Positions 31,876-41,678 of a stretch of DNA of 64,000 bases are shown here, one piece after another. Source of the stretch: Natronomonas halophila. GTDB taxonomy: Archaea; Halobacteriota; Halobacteria; Halobacteriales; Haloarculaceae. Made by a program: the position numbers and the translations under genes. Under the pieces are notes generated by a model that saw nothing but the letters and a program-made list of their open reading frames with translations, was not told the origin of the DNA and did no database searches. The stretch's first letter is position 1, and each line of letters begins with the position of its first letter. The DNA lies in contig NZ_CP058334.1 in the NCBI RefSeq assembly GCF_013391085.1, positions 1,736,001-1,800,000 on the forward strand, written 5' to 3'.

Positions 31876-34665
31876 ATGACCACGCATACCCGCCGCACCA
31901 GAGCTTTCGCCGGGGTGGCCGTCGCGGTGGTACTCCTCGTCGGTTGTCTCGGGTTGGTCGCGATAGCGGCCCCGAACGCGGCCGCCGCCGAGGCCAGCGA
32001 GCCGGTGTCGACCTACGCCGATACGGACGGGACGCTGACCGTCCTCTACGAGAACGGTACGACGAAATCGCTCGGCGTCTCCCCGAACGTCATCGGGCCG
32101 ATGGAGGACATCGACGGCGACGGGACGCTCGAAGTGACGTATATCGACCAGAGCAACGACCTGCACGCCATCGGCCTCGACGGCAGTACCGGGACGCTCG
32201 TCAGCAATAATGCGACGGGCAAGTACATCGCCGTCGGCGACTGGAACGGTGACGGGACGACAGCCGTCTATTACAAGGGCTCCAACAACGGGAAGCTCTG
32301 GCGCGTCGAAGCCGGCGGCACGCCGGAAGCGGTTCGCGACCCCAGCGGTAACAAAATCGCCACGAACAGCCCGCTCGGCGTGGCTGACTACGACGGCGAC
32401 GGTAACCGCGATATCATCTATCTCGGTAGTTCTTCCACGGTCAAGTACTACGACGGCGAGACCGTCGACAGCACCGGCTTTTCGAGTTTCGGGTCGAACA
32501 ACGGCCTCGGCATCGGCGAACCGGCGACGTTCGAGGACCGCGGTGTTCGCGTCCCATACATCACGGGCAGCAACAACCTCGCGCTCTTGGCGGCGGACAG
32601 CAGCAAGGAGAAACTCGACGGGAACTACGGGAAGGCCGTCAAGGCCCCCGTCGCAGCCGCCGACTGGAACGGCGACGGGACACATGAGTTGATGCACGTC
32701 CACAAGGACAACAACGAGATTTACGTCGGCTATCTGAACGGCTCCGTCGACCCCGTGACGAACGCCGGCGGGTCGACCGTCCAGACCACGGCCGGCCTCG
32801 GCATCCTGGCGGGCGCCGCCAGACCTGCCCCAACGATTTCCGAATATAACGTGGCCAACCCCGAGGGCCGGGACGTCCGCGTCTCGTTCAACTCCAGCGA
32901 CCGACTGACCGACATCGAAATCGACGTTTCCGGCGCCGAGAGCGCGACGCTGACCGAGGCCGATACGACCGAATCCGGCAGCGGCCCCTACCAGTACGTC
33001 GCAACCTACCGGGGTAGCGTCGACGGCGACTACACGGCGACGCTCGTCCGGGCCGCAAACAGCGACGGCGTCGACGGCGCCAGCGGCGAAAGCGGCACCG
33101 TCACCGTCGAGACGCCGTCGCCGACGGTCGATATCGCGACGCTGACCGACGCGGCTGACGGCGACGGGCTGGTCACCGACGGCGACTCGGTCCGCGTCGA
33201 GGCCACCGTCCACAACGAGAGCCGAATATCCTCAGTCACCGCCGACGCGTCGGCCTTCGGTGCCGGAAACGTCGTCCTCGCCCACGAGAGCGGGTCGACC
33301 TACACGGGCACGTTCACCGTCGATGCGGCCGGTGTCGGCGAGGACGGCAACCTGTCGGTGGCCGTCACCGCGACAAACGAGTACGGCCATACCGACACGA
33401 ACGGTTCGGATACGGTCTTCGTCGATACGACGCCGCCCGATGCCTACGCCGGCCCCAACGCGACCATCGAGGAGGACACCAAGGTCATCTTCAACGGTCG
33501 CGGGACCCGCGACAACTACGAGGTCGTCGGCTACGCGTGGGACTTCGGCGACGGGACGACGGCCCCCGGCGACACCGTGACGAACGTCTTCGAGGAGCCG
33601 GGGACCTACACCGTCGCCCTGACCGCCGAGGACGCGGTCGGCCAGACGGCGACGGACACCCTGACGCTGGAGGTCACCGACGTCAACGAGACCACCAGCG
33701 ACACCTCGGATAGCGAGACGACCACCGAGACCGACGTCGTCCGCATCTACGAGGAACGGGACACCGAGACGGAGACGGAATCGGATACCGAGACGGAGAC
33801 GCAGACCCAGTCCCCATCCGTCATCGAACTCTCCCCGACGAAACGGCGCGTGGTCAACCGGACCGCTGATGGGCCGGTGGCGTTCGCCTTCGAGGCTGAT
33901 ATCGCCGATACCGAGCCGGTTCCGACGCAGGTGACGGTGCTCCCGGAACGGGACGGCCCGTTCAACATCTCGGTTCGGCCGCTCTCGGATGTCGGCCCGC
34001 CCGCGCCGAACCACACGGCCGTGGCGGGGTACTTCGCGGTGAACCACACTATCGACGAGGCGAACATCAGCAAGGCGACGCTGACACTCGCCGTGCCGAA
34101 ATCCGAGGTGCCCGACGACGACCGACCGCCGACCGTCTACCGCCGCCATAACGGCTCCTGGGAGGGCCACGAGGCGGCCCGAGTCGACGAGACGAACGAT
34201 ACCGTCTACTACAACACGCGCCTGCCCGGCCTCTCGACGTTCGCGATGGGCTTCCGGTTGCCCGCTCTCAGCGTCGAGCGCGTGCAACTCGAACAGGACG
34301 CCGAACGCGCGGTCGACGTCACGGCGGTCGTCACGAACGACGGCACCGCGACGGCCACCGAATCGGTCGCCCTACAGGCCAACGGCGACCCCGTCGCCAC
34401 GAAGAACGTCACCGTACCGCCCGGCGAGAACCGGACGGTGACGATGCGGCACACCTTCGAAAGCGCCGGTAACTATCGGCTCTCGCTGAACGGCGACGGC
34501 ATCGGGTCGCTGACCGTCGACGACTCGGGGGCGACGGAGACGGCAGCGACGGGCCGAACCGGCGGCCCAGCAAGCGACTGGTGGCTGTTCGCCCTGCTAT
34601 TCGCCACCCTTCTCGGTGGCGGTGGCCTCGTGGGCTATCGGCAACTGAACGGTAAGGGCCGATAG
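31876..34665 (+). CDS. Large cell-surface protein: propeller, PKD domain, PGF-like region and C-terminal membrane helix
   Basis: 929 residues from ATG 31876. A signal peptide covers about residues 1-37 (GVAVAVVLLVGCLGL...). Propeller-like FG-GAP repeats follow, each with WNGDGT or DYDGDG (about 70-320). A PKD domain contains YAWDFGDGTT near 550. An acidic, threonine-rich linker (about 612-655, e.g. TETETESDTETETQTQ) precedes a PGF-type domain (KATLTLAVPKSEVP) and a CARDB-like domain with NDGTATATESVALQANG. A hydrophobic helix, about 897-918, anchors the C-terminus. It is probably an envelope protein for adhesion or carbohydrate binding; no catalytic site is visible. Confidence 0.8.
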   Translation: MTTHTRRTRAFAGVAVAVVLLVGCLGLVAIAAPNAAAAEASEPVSTYADTDGTLTVLYENGTTKSLGVSPNVIGPMEDIDGDGTLEVTYIDQSNDLHAIGLDGSTGTLVSNNATGKYIAVGDWNGDGTTAVYYKGSNNGKLWRVEAGGTPEAVRDPSGNKIATNSPLGVADYDGDGNRDIIYLGSSSTVKYYDGETVDSTGFSSFGSNNGLGIGEPATFEDRGVRVPYITGSNNLALLAADSSKEKLDGNYGKAVKAPVAAADWNGDGTHELMHVHKDNNEIYVGYLNGSVDPVTNAGGSTVQTTAGLGILAGAARPAPTISEYNVANPEGRDVRVSFNSSDRLTDIEIDVSGAESATLTEADTTESGSGPYQYVATYRGSVDGDYTATLVRAANSDGVDGASGESGTVTVETPSPTVDIATLTDAADGDGLVTDGDSVRVEATVHNESRISSVTADASAFGAGNVVLAHESGSTYTGTFTVDAAGVGEDGNLSVAVTATNEYGHTDTNGSDTVFVDTTPPDAYAGPNATIEEDTKVIFNGRGTRDNYEVVGYAWDFGDGTTAPGDTVTNVFEEPGTYTVALTAEDAVGQTATDTLTLEVTDVNETTSDTSDSETTTETDVVRIYEERDTETETESDTETETQTQSPSVIELSPTKRRVVNRTADGPVAFAFEADIADTEPVPTQVTVLPERDGPFNISVRPLSDVGPPAPNHTAVAGYFAVNHTIDEANISKATLTLAVPKSEVPDDDRPPTVYRRHNGSWEGHEAARVDETNDTVYYNTRLPGLSTFAMGFRLPALSVERVQLEQDAERAVDVTAVVTNDGTATATESVALQANGDPVATKNVTVPPGENRTVTMRHTFESAGNYRLSLNGDGIGSLTVDDSGATETAATGRTGGPASDWWLFALLFATLLGGGGLVGYRQLNGKGR

Positions 34666-34734
34666 CGGACGGTCAAGCGTCGATTCCTCCTCTCGCTTCC
34701 GGTGATGTACGGGCCCGCCACACCGGGAACGCCC

Positions 34735-34741
34735 TTTTAAA
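34735..34741 (+). promoter_or_regulatory. TATA element for the DsbA-like gene
   Basis: TTTTAAA about 25 bases before ATG 34763. Confidence 0.5.
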
Positions 34742-34762
34742 CGCCCGTCCCCGAATAGGGGT

Positions 34763-35398
34763 ATGAGCGAAACCCAGCAGACCCCGACGGTACAGATTTA
34801 TGCGGACTACGTCTGTCCGTTCTGCTATCTCGGCTACGCGTCGCTGGACCAGTATCGCGACAGCCGCGAGGAACCGCTGGAGACCGACTGGCACCCCTTC
34901 GACCTCCGGGCCGGCAAGCGAAACGCCGACGGTTCCATCGACCACTCGGTCGATGACGGCAAGGACGAGGAGTACTTCGAGGAGGCCCGCCGGAACGTCG
35001 AGCGCCTCGCCGAGAAGTACGACGCCGAGATGGCCCAGACCCTACGGAAGGACGTCGACTCGCTGGACGCCCAGCGCGTCGCCTGGCGCGCCCGCGAGGA
35101 GTACCCCGAGGCCTTCGAGGAGTTCCACCGCAGCGTCTTCGACGCCCTCTGGGAGGACGGCCGCGACATCGGCGACATCGACGTCCTGAAGGAACTCGCG
35201 AGCGACGCCGGCATCCCCGAGTCGTTCGTCGAGGAGACGCTGGCCGACGAATCGAGCGAGGCCGAACTCGAAGACGCCTTCCGCAACGCCCAACAGACCG
35301 GAATTTCCGGCGTGCCCACGTTCGTCTCCGAGGACAACCACGCCGCCCGCGGCGCGGTTCCGCCCGAACAGCTCCGACGCCTCGTCGAAGGCGCCTAA
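34763..35398 (+). CDS. DsbA-family (FrnE-like) thioredoxin-fold oxidoreductase
   Basis: 211 residues. The redox motif CPFC is at residues 18-21 after a short beta strand (VQIYADYV), and the cis-proline loop GVPTF is near residue 188. The long helical insertion between them is typical of FrnE/2-hydroxychromene-isomerase-like members. No signal peptide, so it acts in the cytoplasm, perhaps in disulfide handling or glutathione-independent isomerisation. The promoter lies about 25 bases upstream. Confidence 0.88.
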   Translation: MSETQQTPTVQIYADYVCPFCYLGYASLDQYRDSREEPLETDWHPFDLRAGKRNADGSIDHSVDDGKDEEYFEEARRNVERLAEKYDAEMAQTLRKDVDSLDAQRVAWRAREEYPEAFEEFHRSVFDALWEDGRDIGDIDVLKELASDAGIPESFVEETLADESSEAELEDAFRNAQQTGISGVPTFVSEDNHAARGAVPPEQLRRLVEGA

Positions 35399-35423
35399 CC
35401 AACCGAGCGACGGCGGCGGGGGA

Positions 35424-35432
35424 TTTTTATAT
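35424..35432 (+). promoter_or_regulatory. TATA element for the 35461 gene
   Basis: TTTTTATAT about 30 bases before ATG 35461. Confidence 0.5.
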
Positions 35433-35460
35433 CGCCGCCGATTCCTGTGGTGTGCGAACG

Positions 35461-35598
35461 ATGAACATGACGCTGCTTCATACGGACGACGGCGACCGCT
35501 ACGGGCAGTTCCGTCTCGACGATACGCTCGTCGTCTACGACCGCGAGAACGCGAACGCGTGGGCGCGGGTCGCCCCCGCTACCGACGTGCGCACTTAA
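35461..35598 (+). CDS. 45-residue haloarchaeal protein
   Basis: A small protein reading MNMTLLHTDDGDRYGQFRLD and ending VRT. It is a compact, mostly beta, soluble protein with no cysteine. Its promoter spacing supports translation. The stop shares TTAA with the stop of the convergent SDR gene, a four-base overlap. Family of unknown function. Confidence 0.65.
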   Translation: MNMTLLHTDDGDRYGQFRLDDTLVVYDRENANAWARVAPATDVRT

Positions 35599-36506
35599 TA
35601 CGTTACGTCAGTCAGGTCTTCCGAGACGTCCCATAGCCGCTCGGCCGCCCCCTCGTCGTAGGAGCGGTCACTCGAACGCTGCTTTTCCGGCGCCCCGCGC
35701 ATATTGAAGAGGCCGCCGGGGCCGACGTACTCGCCGCCGTCGATGGCCTCGGCCGTCGCCGCATACAGCATCGGCAGTGCGCCCTGTGCGGCCGACTGGG
35801 CGAACACCCGATTGAAGACGCCCATCAGCGCGCGTTTGAGCCGCGAGCCCTCGGCTTCGGGCCCGCGATACTGGAGGTTTGTCGCCGCGTAGCCGGGGTG
35901 GCAGGCGACGCTGGTCAGGTCGTCGCCGTGGCGGCGGTCCAGTTCGTAGGCGAACAGCACGTTCGCCAGTTTGCTCTGGGCGTAGGCGTCCCACTTGTCG
36001 TAGGACGCCTCGCCGTGGAGGTCATCGAAGTCGATTTCTCCGCGTTCGTGAACGCCGCTGGACTGGGTGACGACTCGCGGGTTCTCGGCCGCACGCAGCG
36101 AATCGAGCAGCAGACCGGTCAGCGCGAAGTGGCCGAGGTGGTTGATGCCGAACTGGCGTTCGAAACCGTCCTCCGTTTCGCCGCGGGGAATCGCCATCAC
36201 GCCCGCGTTGTTACAGAGGACGTCGATGGCATCGAGTTCTCCCCCGACGGTCGCCGCGAACTCGCGTATCGAATCGAGCGACGCGAGGTCGAGTTCGCGC
36301 ACCGACAGCGAGGCGTCGGGAACGTCGCCGCGGACGTCCGTCGCGGCCGCGCCGCCGCGGTCGAGGTCGCGACACGCCAGCACGACGTGGGCGCCCTTCC
36401 GGGCGAAGGCCCGCGTCGCTTCGAGGCCGAGGCCGCTGTTGGCGCCCGTGACGACGACCGTTTCGCCGGTGCAGTCGGGCATCTCGTCGGTGGTCCAGTC
36501 GGTCAT
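35595..36506 (-). CDS. Short-chain dehydrogenase/reductase
   Basis: 303 residues from ATG 36506. The coenzyme motif TGANSGLG is near residue 21, NNAG near 93, and the catalytic YAQSK near 173, with preceding Ser (VVTQSSGVHE). This matches retinol-dehydrogenase-like and WWOX-like SDRs that use NADP(H). Substrate unknown. The end overlaps the 35461 gene by four bases. Confidence 0.88.
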   Translation of the reverse strand: MTDWTTDEMPDCTGETVVVTGANSGLGLEATRAFARKGAHVVLACRDLDRGGAAATDVRGDVPDASLSVRELDLASLDSIREFAATVGGELDAIDVLCNNAGVMAIPRGETEDGFERQFGINHLGHFALTGLLLDSLRAAENPRVVTQSSGVHERGEIDFDDLHGEASYDKWDAYAQSKLANVLFAYELDRRHGDDLTSVACHPGYAATNLQYRGPEAEGSRLKRALMGVFNRVFAQSAAQGALPMLYAATAEAIDGGEYVGPGGLFNMRGAPEKQRSSDRSYDEGAAERLWDVSEDLTDVTY

Positions 36507-36629
36507 ATCGGTTTCTGGGCTGCCAGGGGGTTACGTCTTCGGTGAGCGGCAGTCGGAGCGCGTCGTTGGCTTATAAACCCGGCAATGTCGGGCGAAAAGC
36601 GGATTTGGGTAAGGAGTGGCATACGAGGT

Positions 36630-37139
36630 ATGCGACCCCATCGACTCGTAGTGTTCGTCGCCGTCGCCTGCCTCGCGGTCGGCGCGCTCGGCGGCGTCGC
36701 CGCGGCCAACGGCGTTACCGAGGACACGACTATCGGGACGAACGAGAGCGTCACCGTCGGCGACAACGGCGGCTATCTCGACGTCACCTGTATCGGCACC
36801 GTGACCGACCACGAATGCGACAAGGAAGGCGAACTCGACGCCGGCCCCGCGTCGGTCGACTACGACGGCTTCAACGACGATAGCCTCGAAGACCGCCGGT
36901 CGACCTTCGGCGACAACTTCGTCATCACCGTCGACGACCAGGGCGCCGTCGTCGGCTTCACCTGCGATATCGACACCACTCCCTCGGCGGAGAACCCCTG
37001 TCCGGTCACTGTCGAACAGTACGAAGACGAGGGGAACAACGGGCAGGGCGATGAACGGAGCGACGACGACGGCGACAACGGCGATAACGGACAGGGCGAC
37101 GACAACAACAACGCGCCGGACCACTCGAACCGGCCCTGA
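36630..37139 (+). CDS. Secreted acidic protein with Asn/Asp/Gly-rich tail
   Basis: 169 residues from ATG 36630 (MRPHRLVVF). A signal peptide covers about residues 1-27 (VFVAVACLAVGALGGVAAA). The mature domain has four cysteines (TCIGT, HECDK, FTCDI, NPCPV), probably two disulfides, and ends in a low-complexity Asp/Asn/Gly tail of about 45 residues. The extracellular location would favour disulfides. Function unknown. Confidence 0.6.
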   Translation: MRPHRLVVFVAVACLAVGALGGVAAANGVTEDTTIGTNESVTVGDNGGYLDVTCIGTVTDHECDKEGELDAGPASVDYDGFNDDSLEDRRSTFGDNFVITVDDQGAVVGFTCDIDTTPSAENPCPVTVEQYEDEGNNGQGDERSDDDGDNGDNGQGDDNNNAPDHSNRP

Positions 37140-37206
37140 ACGAGGGCGACTCTCTTCTCGTAACGCCCCTAGACTATAGGCCCCCGGCGGGTGAACCTCT
37201 GCTCGA

Positions 37207-37947
37207 ATGGCGGCGATTCAGACGCGCGAGTTGACGAAACGCTACGGCGACGTGCTCGCCCTCGATGCGCTCTCGCTTTCGGTCGACCGCGGCGAGTGCT
37301 ACGGTTTCCTCGGCCCGAACGGCGCCGGGAAATCGACCACCATCAACATCCTCACCGGCCAACTGGTCCCCGACTCCGGCGAGGCGCGGGTCGTCGACGT
37401 CGACCCCGTCGAGACGCCCGTCGAGGCACGAAAGCACGTCGGCATCCTCCCCGAAAGCGGTCGCCCGCCCTCGTTTCTGACCGTCCGGGAATACTTCGAG
37501 TTCGCCGCGGCGACGCGGGAACTCGACGACGCGACCGTCGAAAAACGGGTCGACACGTGGGCCGAGCGGCTGGAGTTCGCCCACAAACTCGATACGCTCT
37601 GTACGGACCTCTCGCAGGGCGAACGCCAGAAGGTCCTCATCACGCAGGCGTTCCTCCACGAACCCGAGGTGGTCTTCATCGACGAACCGCTGACGAACCT
37701 CGACCCCATCATGCAGGAGCGGGTCAAGCGCTTCTTCGAGACCTACCGCGAAGCGGGTAACACCCTCTTCCTGTCGACGCATTTCGTCGAGACTGCGGCC
37801 GAAGTCTGCACGCAGGTCGGTATCATCAACCGCGGCCACCTGCTTGAGGAGTTGCGGCCCCGCGGCATGACGGGCGACGAACTGCTCGACCGCTTCTTCG
37901 AGTCGGTCGACGAGGACATGGCCGCGGCCGAACTCACCCGCCAATGA
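37207..37947 (+). CDS. ABC transporter ATP-binding protein
   Basis: 246 residues of a standard ABC ATPase: Walker A GPNGAGKST near residue 38, Q-loop region about 80 (LPESGRPP), signature LSQGERQKV near 135, and Walker B VVFIDEPLTNLDP near 155. The sequence is closest to ABC-2-type export ATPases. Its stop overlaps the permease start by four bases (ATGA), so the two form one exporter. Confidence 0.92.
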   Translation: MAAIQTRELTKRYGDVLALDALSLSVDRGECYGFLGPNGAGKSTTINILTGQLVPDSGEARVVDVDPVETPVEARKHVGILPESGRPPSFLTVREYFEFAAATRELDDATVEKRVDTWAERLEFAHKLDTLCTDLSQGERQKVLITQAFLHEPEVVFIDEPLTNLDPIMQERVKRFFETYREAGNTLFLSTHFVETAAEVCTQVGIINRGHLLEELRPRGMTGDELLDRFFESVDEDMAAAELTRQ

Positions 37948-39371
37948 GCCTCTCGATGCCCTACCTGCTCCGGATTATGGCAATCGAGGAGTTCCGCCTC
38001 CACAGCCGGCTGTTCGGCGGCAGCCGGTTCGCCGTCTTCCCGGTCTTCGTCGCGGTGGTCGCCGCCGGCACCGCCGCCTTCTTCGCCCTCGCCAATGCCG
38101 AAACCGGCCTTCTCATCGCTGGCCTCCATCTCATCGTCGCCGCCCTCGGCCTGCAGGTCGGCACGGTCGGCCTCGTCGGCCGGGACGCCCTCGAAGACCT
38201 GCTCGGGGAGACGACGCTACTGCTGTTTTCGGCCCGGACGCTGCCCGTTTCGGCGAAGAAACTGCTCGTCGCGTTCCTCCTGAAAGACGTCGGCTACTAC
38301 GCCGTCCTCTTTTTGTTGCCGCTGACGGTCGGCCTCGTCCCGCTGGTCGTCATGGCCGGCCTGCCGGCGACTCGCCTGCCCCTGTTGTTCCTCACGTCGT
38401 CGGGGATGTTCGCCGTCGGCGTCGCCGCCAGTTTTGCGCTCGTCGGGCTTCACACCCGGTCGCGAGCGGCCGCCCTCGTCGTCGCGTTGGGAACCATCGC
38501 CGCCCTCGTCCTCGATAGCGGCCGCGTGCTCGTCTTCACGCCCTACGGCCTGCTGTCGGGTATTCGTCCACTCACCGTCATCTCCAGCCTCGCGCTCCCC
38601 ATCGTTCTCGGCGTCGTCGGCGGCGCACTCTTCGAGTTCGACCGCCGGACGCCCTCCCGGACGTCGGTCGACCGCTTCCGGACGCTCAACGCGAAGTTGG
38701 GTACTTTCGACGAACAGGGCTTGCTGGCGAAATCACTGCTCGACGTGGTTCGGTCCTCGGGCGGCCTCTGGAAGGTCGTCTTCTCGCAGGGATTGGTCTT
38801 TGCCGTCCTCGCAGTACTTCTGGCCTACCTCCCCGATGTAGTGCCGGTCCGACCCGAACCCGGCCTCACCATCGCCGCCGTGCTCGCGCTGGGCTCGTTT
38901 ACGACCTACAACTGGCTCTGCCAGTTCGACGATACGGCGTTCTACCTCCGATTCCCGGTTTCCTTGCCCGCCGTCTTCCGGGCGAAACTGCTTGGCTTCT
39001 GTGCGCTCGCGCTGCCCGCCGGCTTCGCCTTCCTCGCGCTCGGGACGGTCGTCTTCGGGACGGGCACGATGCTGGTCGGTATCGCCGTCTTCGCGCCGCT
39101 GTGTCTCTACATCTTCGGCATCACCGCGTATCTCGCCGGCCTCGAACCGACGGAACTCCTCTTCGATACGCCCGTCTTCGTCGGCTTCACGCTGGCGAAC
39201 ATGGTCGTCCTCATTCCGCTGGTCGTCGCCGCTATCGCCTTCCAGTTGGCGCCGACGCGGTTGGCGCTCGGTAGCGTCGGCTACGCGGTTCTTGCGGGCC
39301 TCGTCGGCCTCGGACTCTATCGGCGGGCCGGCCCGCGCTGGGAGCGGAAGGCGCTCGCTGGCGAGAACTGA
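37944..39371 (+). CDS. ABC transporter permease (ABC-2 type)
   Basis: 475 residues with about ten to twelve hydrophobic helices. It starts MSLSMPYLLRIMAIEEFR in the overlap with the ATPase gene. The central section has an amphipathic loop (NAKLGTFDEQGLLAKS) between membrane blocks. Together with the ATPase it should form an exporter; the substrate is not predictable from sequence alone. Confidence 0.85.
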   Translation: MSLSMPYLLRIMAIEEFRLHSRLFGGSRFAVFPVFVAVVAAGTAAFFALANAETGLLIAGLHLIVAALGLQVGTVGLVGRDALEDLLGETTLLLFSARTLPVSAKKLLVAFLLKDVGYYAVLFLLPLTVGLVPLVVMAGLPATRLPLLFLTSSGMFAVGVAASFALVGLHTRSRAAALVVALGTIAALVLDSGRVLVFTPYGLLSGIRPLTVISSLALPIVLGVVGGALFEFDRRTPSRTSVDRFRTLNAKLGTFDEQGLLAKSLLDVVRSSGGLWKVVFSQGLVFAVLAVLLAYLPDVVPVRPEPGLTIAAVLALGSFTTYNWLCQFDDTAFYLRFPVSLPAVFRAKLLGFCALALPAGFAFLALGTVVFGTGTMLVGIAVFAPLCLYIFGITAYLAGLEPTELLFDTPVFVGFTLANMVVLIPLVVAAIAFQLAPTRLALGSVGYAVLAGLVGLGLYRRAGPRWERKALAGEN

Positions 39372-39393
39372 GTCGAAAAACAGCCGTCGCGGC

Positions 39394-40818
39394 CTACCGG
39401 TTCAGCGTGTGGGTCGCCATGCCGCGAGCGTTGGCGGCGGCCTCGGCGACGGCCTCCGAAAGGCTCGGGTGGGTGTGAATCGTCGCGGCGATGTCCTCCA
39501 GTTGGGCGCCCATCTCGATGGCCAGTCCGACCTCGGCGATGAGTTCGGAGGCCTCGGGGCTGACGATTTGGGCGCCGAGGACGAACTCGGTTTCCTCGTC
39601 GGCGACGATGCGGACGAAGCCCTCGTCGGCGCTGAGGGTGAGCGCCCGCCCCGACGCACGAAGCGGCATCTCGCCGACGATGGGGTCGAAACCCTCCTCC
39701 TCGGCTTCCTGTTCGGTCATGCCGACCGTCCCGATTTCGGGGTCGGTGAAGACGGCGGCGGGAATGGCCTGATAGTCGAGGGCGGCGGGTTCGCCGGCGA
39801 TGACCTCCGCGGCGACGTGGCCCTCCTTGTACGCCTTGTGTGCGAGCATCGGTTCGCCCGCGAGGTCGCCGACCGCGAAGATGTTCTCGACGTCGGTGCG
39901 GGCCTGATGGTCGGTGTCGATGGTACCGTCGTCGTTCGGTTCGAGGCCGGCGGCCTCGGGGTCGAACGTGTCGCTGACGGCGTGGCGGCCGACGGCGACA
40001 AGCACCTTCTCGGCGTCGTATTCGAAGGTCTCGCCGTCCTCGGTTTCGGTGGTGACGCGGACCTCGCCGCCGACCTCCTCCCAGCCCTCGGCAGCCTCGC
40101 CGAAGTGGAAGTCGATACCCAACTCCTCGGCGCGGCCGCGGATGATGCGCTTGACGTCCGCCTGATAGCCCGGGAGGATATCGTCGAGCATCTCGACGAC
40201 GGTGACGTCACAGCCGAGTTTGGCGAGCACCGTCGACAGTTCCATGCCGATGTAGCCGCCGCCGACAACGAGCATCGAATCGGGGAGTTCGTCGAGGTTT
40301 AGCACGTCCCGCGAACTCAGGATGCGCTCGCCGTCGAAATGCAACCCTGGCAGTTGGACGGGTCGGCTGCCGGTGGCGACGATGGCGTGTTCGAACTCGA
40401 TGGTTTCGCTGCCCTGCCCCTCGCCGCCGTGGGCGACGCGGGCGGTGTTCTCGTCGACGAACTCCGCGCGGCCCTGCACGAGGTTGACGCCGTTGGCCTT
40501 ACACAGTTTCTCGACGCCGCTTGTCAGTTGGTCGACGACGCCGTCCTTCCAGCCGACCATCCCCTTGAGGTCGACGTCGGCGCGGGCGTGGATTCCCATC
40601 TCCTCGGCGTTGTTGGCGTCGTGAGCGAGGTTCGTACCGTGAATCAGCGCCTTCGACGGGATACACCCCTCGTTGAGGCAGGTGCCGCCGTACTCGTCCT
40701 TCTCGACCAGCGTGACGTCGAGGCCGAGTTGTCCGGCGCGAATCGCGGCGACGTAGCCGCCCGGCCCGCCACCGATAATCAATACCTCCGTGCCTGTTGC
40801 GATGTCTCCGACGACCAT
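39394..40818 (-). CDS. lpdA: Dihydrolipoyl dehydrogenase
   Basis: 474 residues. FAD motif IIGGGPGGYVAAI near the N-terminus, active disulfide GGTCLNEGCIPSKAL near residue 47, NAD-binding GGGYIGMELS near residue 185, and the C-terminal HTHPSLSE that supplies the acid-base histidine. It oxidises the lipoamide of 2-oxoacid complexes or the glycine-cleavage H protein. No complex genes are adjacent. A TATA-like GTTTTTAAC lies about 27 bases upstream on the minus strand (about 40842-40850). Confidence 0.93.
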   Translation of the reverse strand: MVVGDIATGTEVLIIGGGPGGYVAAIRAGQLGLDVTLVEKDEYGGTCLNEGCIPSKALIHGTNLAHDANNAEEMGIHARADVDLKGMVGWKDGVVDQLTSGVEKLCKANGVNLVQGRAEFVDENTARVAHGGEGQGSETIEFEHAIVATGSRPVQLPGLHFDGERILSSRDVLNLDELPDSMLVVGGGYIGMELSTVLAKLGCDVTVVEMLDDILPGYQADVKRIIRGRAEELGIDFHFGEAAEGWEEVGGEVRVTTETEDGETFEYDAEKVLVAVGRHAVSDTFDPEAAGLEPNDDGTIDTDHQARTDVENIFAVGDLAGEPMLAHKAYKEGHVAAEVIAGEPAALDYQAIPAAVFTDPEIGTVGMTEQEAEEEGFDPIVGEMPLRASGRALTLSADEGFVRIVADEETEFVLGAQIVSPEASELIAEVGLAIEMGAQLEDIAATIHTHPSLSEAVAEAAANARGMATHTLNR

Positions 40819-40953
40819 TCGTTAGCAACCTTCTCGCCCGCCGGGGTTAAAAACTGGCAGGAATTGCCATTGGGGACGAGTTGGCGGCCCGCACGGACGC
40901 CCGCGGTTGGCCCGAACCGGACGTTTTGTGACCCCCGGACCCCCACAAGCGGT

Positions 40954-41589
40954 ATGCTCATCGCCTTCGACTTCGACGGGACGCTCTCCGATTCGGAGAT
41001 GACGGTCCTCCTCGGCGAGGAAGCCGGCGTCGCCGACGAAATCGACGAGATTACCGAACGGGCCATGAACGACGAACTCTCCTACGCGGAGAGCCTCTAC
41101 GAGCGGGCCGAACTCCTCGATGGCCTCCCCGAGGCGAAGGTCGAGGCGGCCTTCGACCGCGTGCAGTTGCGCCCCGGCGCGGCCGACGTCATCGCGGCCC
41201 TTCAGGAAGATGGCCACCACGTCGCCATCCTCACCGGCGGCTTCGACCGCGGCGTCGCCAAGGCACTGGAAGCCGAGGGCGTCTCGGTGGATACCATCGT
41301 CGCCAACCGCCTCCCGATGCGCAACGGGAAACTGACCGGCGACGCCGAGGGGCCGCTCATCGAGGGGACGAAGGACGACGCCCTCGATGACCTCGCCGCC
41401 GACGTCGGCGTCGAGATGGCCGATACGGTCGCCATCGGCGACGGCGCCAACGACCTGCCGATGCTGGAGGTCGCCGGCCTCGCTATCGGCTACGAACCCA
41501 AGCCCGCCGTCGGACCGCACTGTGACGTCGTGGTCGAATCGATGACCGACCTGCTGGAGCTGCTGGAAGCGAAGGGCGTCCTCGAATAA
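40954..41589 (+). CDS. serB: Phosphoserine phosphatase
   Basis: 211 residues from ATG 40954. HAD motif I DFDGT at residues 6-10, motif II (ILTGG) near 91, motif III Lys (KDD) and motif IV GDGANDLPML near 168. It hydrolyses phosphoserine in serine synthesis; the assignment as SerB relies on the cap pattern and the GDGAND loop. A TATA-like CGTTTTGTG lies about 27 bases before the start. Confidence 0.85.
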   Translation: MLIAFDFDGTLSDSEMTVLLGEEAGVADEIDEITERAMNDELSYAESLYERAELLDGLPEAKVEAAFDRVQLRPGAADVIAALQEDGHHVAILTGGFDRGVAKALEAEGVSVDTIVANRLPMRNGKLTGDAEGPLIEGTKDDALDDLAADVGVEMADTVAIGDGANDLPMLEVAGLAIGYEPKPAVGPHCDVVVESMTDLLELLEAKGVLE

Positions 41590-41678
41590 CTCTTGGGTGG
41601 ACGGACGGCTACGCACGGTTGGTTCATCCCATGTCACGGCCAAAACTGAGATTAGTGGTTGGTTCGTGAGACTACCTG

